From positions 43,714,942 through 43,778,941 of the forward strand of contig OX381704.1 in NCBI GenBank assembly GCA_947462335.1: a DNA stretch of 64,000 nucleotides. The letters run 5' to 3'. Made by a program: the position numbers and the translations under genes. Below the pieces are notes generated by a model. It did no database searches. It worked only from the letters and a program-made list of their open reading frames with translations, and had not been told where the DNA came from. Below are positions 58,601 to 64,000 of the stretch, in pieces. Within the stretch, counting starts at the first letter, position 1, and each line of letters begins with the position of its first letter. The stretch is from Harmothoe impar. Its lineage: Eukaryota > Annelida > Polychaeta > Phyllodocida > Polynoidae.

Positions 58601-61600
58601 AGGGCCCTCAGCTGCTCTATCAGCTGCTCCTCCTCAGTCTTACCTGCACCTACAGCCTTCATACTTGTGGCTGCCTTCAGACTTTGGGCTGCCTTAATGT
58701 TGTTGGCTGCCTCTGTAGCCTTGTCCTGCACTGCCTTGGTGGCGTCTTTAGTCTTGATGGCTGTCTTATCGATGGCTGTATTGGCCGTCTTGGTGACATC
58801 TATGGCCTGTGCCTGTGCCTTGTCTGCTACCACCTTCACCTGTGTAAGGCCCCAGTCCTTTACCTTCTCCAGGTCAACCTTGGGTAGGCCCGAGTCGTTG
58901 GACAGCTTCTTAATACCAGCCTTAATCTGCTCACCTATCTGCTTCAGGGAGTCACCGAAATGCTTGAATGCTGTATCCAGGTTCTTAGAGTTGTCATTAT
59001 TAAAGATGGCTTCTAAGTCTGAGAATACTGCCAGACCGTCATCCACGTCAGCGGGGTGGTCGGCTGGAGGGTCGACGGGCTTGGGACCGCCGGTTCCACG
59101 TTTGGCCTATTGTAAAAATAAATCTCGGGTTTTAAAACTGTTTTAGTTATCAGCATAATTATTGTACTAGTAAACTGTTCTCATCTTTTTTCATTAGACT
59201 ATAGCTTGTCTTTTTATCCACCAACCATTTTATAGTTGAATGCAGCTACCAATAGAGGTCAGGTAACGGGTATAGGTACTAACTATAATTGCCCTGGGCA
59301 AATGTTTAAAAATCATACTTACATACATTTCATGTCTCAAATTATCAAAATTTAATTAAGGGTCCAACACTGTTTACCGGAAATTCAAAAAAGTAATAGT
59401 ACTCAACTTACATCATCCGAAACTCCGGATAACTGGTCACCTAAATAGAAGAAAACAATATCCTCATTTATAATTGTTGTGAATAGAAATGTATGTTTTA
59501 TATGTAAATTTGTCTTGCATTAAGAGAGCGGAATTTCTAATAATATTATGTACATAGTAAATGTATGGTGATATCAATTACCACAATGAACAGTCTGAGA
59601 CATTTAATAGATGCTAGCTCATAAGTGGTATAATGTAATCTCCAACAGTTCATAAAGGTGACTGAACTCAATATCAATACGTGGTCTAGGGCATTCAACT
59701 CACTTTGCTCTTTATTAACTTTTCCTTTACCATACACGCATTATTACAGGACCGTTTACGCATTTATGCGAGTTACTCGCCGATTTTCGGCCGATTTTCG
59801 GCCGATTTTGGACCTCCTGTGGTTTGCCCAAAAATTGGTAGTATCACACGATTTTTCTGACAGGAGTCTATGGCATGTTGTCTCTGCATATCTTAATCCA
59901 TTTGGACATGTATACATCAATATTTCAGAAATGCTGGGAATCTCAACTTGGATGATATTATCCTCATTTTCAATATGATTTGAGCAATATTTATGGCAAA
60001 AATCGAAAAAAAATGTCAAACAATATTATTTGGGGGGTGAAAAATGGTTTTGTCCAGTTTTTCCATGCTGAAAAAGATGGCACCAAAAGTTAAGGCCACT
60101 CAAAAAAATTGTTTCTCATCACCAAGCAGTGAAAAATATGACGAGGGCGTTTTTTATTTTAACTTTTTTTTTTAACTTGAAGCTGAAATACATAGGGAAA
60201 TTTAAATTTTTCACAGGGAAATTTTAATTTTTCGCAGGGAAATTTGAGTTTTCGCCATAAATTTTCATACTTTTGTAATTCAGAGTTTATTGATCATCAA
60301 AGGTTGTTATAATGCAAGTTATTACCAGCGGACTGCATTGCTGGCAGCATAAGCTTTAATTTGATACCAAATTTGGCTATATTTTTCCAATTTTAACTTT
60401 TTTTTCATCAAAAATGTAAAAAGAAAAAGTTTTCCCTAGATCATGATTTTTATGATGCGCGCAGTGATGAGAAACAACTTTTTTTTTGAGTGGCCTAAGG
60501 TCTATTTTGATGCATTCTGGCCTAAATATTAGTTTCAATAGCAACATACACAGTAAAAAATGCAATATTTAATTCAAAATAGGGCTTTGTCTCCCTAATT
60601 GGAACACTGAGAGCGATTCGGGTATCTTACTTTCTGGTTATTCAATATTGTTCATTTTGTCATAGATGTACTTCTAGTTTGAATATTTACAAAATTCTTT
60701 CAGTTTCTAAAAGGTTAGACCATCCCTTTAATCCCAATATCCCATTTGAATTTCATCTGAAAAAATCTGGTTTTGGGATGGGTCTTTATGTGGAGCCTGG
60801 TAATGTTGCGCGGCAACATTGGGATATAAACCCATTCTACAGATGCATTTTCTGGTCTCACTAAATGCTCCCGAATATACATTAGCCTTAGGCCAAATTG
60901 TGTATTTCGACATAACCATTGATGTATCCACTTTGACTGTTTGGGTTCAAGGTGACTACAGCAGGACGAGTGTACTCTCTATCTGGACCCCTTTGGTTCA
61001 TGTGTCACAACACAATGCACGACTGTGTACACAACAGATCAAAGTGAGAAGAAAGAGTTCATTCTGTCTGTCAGTTATCTGTAAGAGCCTAGATCAATAA
61101 TCATGTCGTGTAAGGTTATCAGTCTCAAACGTCCTTTTAGGGATTGGGGCAGATCGGAACGACTGATCCCAGGGGAATAGGTGTGGTTAGATAAAACAGT
61201 TTAGCGAATATATAAGCAGGATCTTTAGACTGGTATAATACCATGTTATTAAGTGATGAACTGGTGTACAGGACATGACTCACAAGATGTCTTATCAGGC
61301 ATCATGTTAATTACTGACCATACTTTTCTCAGCAATATATCAGAGTGACAACCTTGGGAATTGGTTACACACTGATTTCCCCATGGACTATACATGCACA
61401 GTACAAGCTGATATGAATGGGGATTTATTTCTAGGAGACTATACATTAATTATGTGTACCTAATGTGTAAGCATACATGTACCAAACATTCTTGTTAAAA
61501 CTAGTTAGACGAAAGTTAGTTTTGCCTTACAGAGGTCATTGCGCTTACAGCTATATGAACTCTATTTAATTTTAAGTTGAAAAAAACACACTATTATTCG

Positions 61601-62090
61601 GTGCACATTAAAACCCAACCCTGGGTGGTTATGGGGAAAAGGCCTCCAAGAAAACATCCTTGTAAGACAACACTGCCGTGTTAATTGTACATCGACTGTA
61701 TACATTGATGTTTCTGTCTGTACATCCTCCACTTCTCTTTAAATTAGTTTACACACATTCCATATTCGTCATGTCAATAAAAACACTTTGATGCCAACGA
61801 TGGTGACAGCACCATTTGATGCTGTTTGATGAGGGACTTATATATTAACCTATTAGATAACCCTATCTGATTAAGTTGTAACACATGCAATTGACATCGG
61901 TCCGTACATAATCTAAAAAATAATATATCTCAGCAGTTCAGATTTCACAAGCGAATATTGATGTCATTGGTGTAATTGACAACCAAGCCGCAGTAATAAT
62001 GAGGTAACCCATACACAACCTACCTGGTCTAATAGCCTGGGCAGCCACCACTCCCAGGAGCAGGGTAAGGAGGGAGAGACAACGAGCCAT
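55654..62090 (-). CDS. Secreted repeat protein, 3 exons, ~1182 aa; possible polyprotein precursor
   Basis: Family not recognised. Exons: 62090-62024, 59441-59413 (29-nt microexon), 59106-55654; all GT-AG with matching phases. Exon 1 encodes a signal peptide (MARCLSLLTLLLGVVAAQA). Exon 3 encodes AKRGTGG, then 13 amphipathic helical modules of about 40 residues. Their anchor pattern is xxKAFxxL (for example IRKAFNSLHGELMKVGDKL, LNTAFRWLKDNVERI), with anchors near residues 78, 250, 316, 401, 507, 602, 663, 732, 804, 892, 949, 1024 and 1104. Most linkers hold dibasic or furin-like sites: RERR 287-290, KR 362, RR 637, KR 695, RR 761, KR 839, RTRR 859-862, RR 923, KR 985, RR 1067. An Ala/Lys/Thr-rich 11-mer-like region spans about 125-185. 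The tail is Pro-rich (PPLPTLPPLPPMKPIKPMQP). There are a few N-glycosylation sequons and almost no Cys. A lipid-binding or structural secreted protein is the alternative. Confidence 0.85.
59413..59441 (-). other. 29-nt microexon of the secreted-protein gene
   Basis: On the minus strand TTGTTTTCTTCTATTTAG precedes it and GTAAGTTGAG follows. It turns the phase-1 end of exon 1 into the phase-0 start of exon 3 and encodes DQLSGVSDD. Without it, exon 1 joined directly to exon 3 would be out of frame. Confidence 0.8.
59770..59812. repeat. Short tandem repeat TTTTCGGCCGA
   Basis: About three copies of the 11-bp unit TTTTCGGCCGA, in intron 2 of the secreted-protein gene. Confidence 0.7.
60094..60495. 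mobile_element. Harbinger-like MITE, 402 bp, TAA target duplication
   Basis: GGCCACTCAAAAAAATTGTT...CTCATCAC is mirrored by GTGATGAGAAACAACTTTTT...GAGTGGCC, and TAA lies on both sides (60091-60093 and 60496-60498). Inside are repeats of GGGAAATTT-AATTTTTC. It lies in the first large intronic stretch of the secreted-protein gene. No transposase. Confidence 0.8.
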
Positions 62091-62143
62091 GCTTAGTGCT
62101 CCAGTAGCCAGCTCTCTATACCTTCAGGGCGTCTTCCTCCAGG

Positions 62144-62151
62144 CTTTAATA
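62144..62151 (-). promoter_or_regulatory. TATA-like box TATTAAAG
   Basis: On the minus strand this is about 54 bp upstream of the ATG at 62090. A start site about 30 bp downstream of it would leave a short 5' leader of some 25 nt, which is reasonable for a highly expressed secreted protein. Transcript ends were not available. Confidence 0.45.
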
Positions 62152-63334
62152 CCTAGTCCTCTACATAATCAATACCAGATAACGTGCATGCCCTCAGCTG
62201 AGGATCATGGGCTGATTGATTAATGATTTCCCGGTGACAGAATTGACTTAGGTTTATTGACAGTTCAATCGTGGTATGTATTGACCGTTATCCCAGTATG
62301 AGGCATACAGGTACAAACACTTCAGGTGTCTTTGTTATCTCGCCATCTCCTTACCTATTATTGATAACTAGTCATAGAAAAGATTATGCTTTCAAATAGG
62401 AAGTGTAGCAGATTGATTGGTATAGGTCTATAGTTGAAGCAGCAGAGAAGTACAATATGAATCTCACACCTGTGGGAAAGGGCCTGTACAGGTCATTTGA
62501 CCGTTACAGAGCAGCTGGTCCCCTCACCTCTAAAGTTGACTGCCTTTTCTTAAAGCTGCTATACTACTTGGCACACTCAAACCTATATTATCTTCATTTG
62601 TATCTCAGATGACTGTATAACCCTTTCCCTATTATAATCTGTCATTTATTTTGACAAGAGATTCTTAATATGTGCAATACAGGACTCTAATTCCAGCAAC
62701 TATTTATATTCTGGTGGGCTTTGACAAGTTAGTGTTAAAAAATGACATCAGGTGGCAGCACTGAGTGGACTGCTACCTGCAAGTCTTGCATCGCTGATCT
62801 TAGCAACAGAGTCTACTATTTCCTAGTGTAACACTGCAGATGGCGCCAACTTGTTGATATAATTAAGTGCTGAATAGAATGCTGGAAGCATTCTATTTTT
62901 TCTGATCTTTATCTTTGAATTTAGCACAGTTAAAAGACACAAATTTGATTGGGATCTTACCAGTACACTGCATTAAGGAGACCCTTTATAAATATGCAGA
63001 AAGTGAACGTTCTATATATCTGAGGTAGTATGGCAGCTTTAAAGTGGAAAGTGTACCTGTTGTCTTCTGTTGTTGTTAGAAGTTCTCATATTTGATCTCG
63101 CCTGGTCTTAACAATTGTAGGTATTTAGAAGTCTCAATGAACATCACTCTTTTAAAATGGCACAATCACCAAGCGTATCCCACTCACAATTCTGGTACTG
63201 TTATAGTCTATTATGTGGACAAGTGCAAGTGGTGAGAATGCCCCTTTAAAAGCTGGATTCAATGACACTTTGCTATTCTCTAGTATTATGTGGTTATGTA
63301 CCATTATAGACCATTATACTATACCTCTTCAAGG
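62152..63334. other. Upstream of the secreted-protein gene, no gene seen
   Basis: AT-rich sequence without long frames or recognised repeats. Confidence 0.3.
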
Positions 63335-63545
63335 ACTACCAGTCTGGCCGGGTTAAAACCTAACTCTGCCCGGCTGGTACTACCCGGTTGCAGGTCCCGT
63401 GTGGTAACTGACCCGGCCCGGTCACTTACGCTGCCAGGATACTTACTCAGCCCGGCTTGCATTTCTAACTGTGCAGTTTGTCTGATTTTGCCCGGCTGCG
63501 CAGTTTGTGCTGCTTTGCAGTTTGCCCGGCCCGGCTTAAAGATGG
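63335..63545. other. CCGG-rich patch
   Basis: CCCGG, CCGGG or CCCGGC recurs about ten times within 210 bp (for example GCCCGGCTGGTACTACCCGG, GACCCGGCCCGGTCAC, TTTGCCCGGCTGCGCAG). GCAGTTTG returns three times near the end. The frame through it (63290-63664) has no domain. It may be a degenerate repeat. Confidence 0.45.
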
Positions 63546-64000
63546 TGTATCAGCTAATAAACTTCCCAAACTTTTTCCTTAAAAGGGATGCCATGGGTTC
63601 TATTATCATTTTAGCTAATACACAGTACCCAATATTTGCAAGATATTTGTCTATAAATACATGATTTGAGATAGTTAACAATATAGCCTATTCACCTCAC
63701 TGACTCAGTCACTCCCCCAGGTGAGTACAGGGGAAACTAGCCTGGTAGAGAAAGCACTGAGCCATGCAGTATAAACACATAGGAGGTTTTAGTGTCGACC
63801 TACAGTAAAGATTAAGACACTGCTTGTGCTAATTTCATATGTTTAGATAATGCCAATCAGCTTATAAGCTGGGGAATATGTATAGAACATGATATACAAT
63901 AGGAATATGATAAATCTAAAAAATCTCCAAACATTTAGCTGACACACCATCTTTAACCATATCCGGCCACTGGCAGTTCAGACCTGAAGGGTACTCACTG
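63546..64000. other. Intergenic to window end
   Basis: Nothing recognised. Confidence 0.3.

Overview
The window looks like nuclear DNA of an invertebrate animal, probably a marine deuterostome such as a lancelet; the taxon is my inference. The grounds are short GT-AG introns, AT-rich intergenic DNA crowded with small DNA transposons, tyrosine-recombinase (DIRS-order) retrotransposons with intact frames, and a metazoan proline-racemase-family gene. Most of the sequence is repeat-derived. Three host protein genes can be supported.

Left part (1-18500): the 3' end of a Ngaro/PAT-type retrotransposon with a frameshifted recombinase and a B1-A2-B2 repeat end (1-1836), then pairs of duplicated non-coding segments, an AT microsatellite, a 5'-truncated LINE (9545-10270) and several palindromic or MITE-like repeats. 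No convincing host gene is seen here.

Middle (18500-30600): a GC-rich coding exon of an unrecognised basic protein (18550-19785, +); a truncated, mutated LINE (22274-23775, -); and a complete 5379-bp Ngaro-type element (24465-29843, -) with gag, RT/RNase H and tyrosine recombinase. Its split direct repeats A1...B1-A2-B2 are intact, and its integration core, GATAATG, can be read at all three junctions.

Right part (30900-62100): L3HYPDH (trans-3-hydroxy-L-proline dehydratase) can be assembled from seven minus-strand exons (45971-54712, 341 aa). To its left lie two collinear, decayed copies of its 3' half (30945-35180 and 36960-40590), so the locus was tandemly triplicated and two copies died. 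A satellite block with a 646-bp tandem unit (41640-45350) separates the last dead copy from the live gene. Next, on the same strand, is a three-exon gene (55654-62090) for a secreted protein of about 1182 aa. It has a signal peptide, a 29-nt microexon, 13 amphipathic helical modules separated by linkers rich in dibasic sites, and a proline-rich tail. I do not recognise its family; it reads like a processed polyprotein precursor. Several MITEs with clear target-site duplications sit in the introns and dead copies.

All exon models, repeat pairings and duplications were made by eye from the bases; no database or transcript evidence was available.
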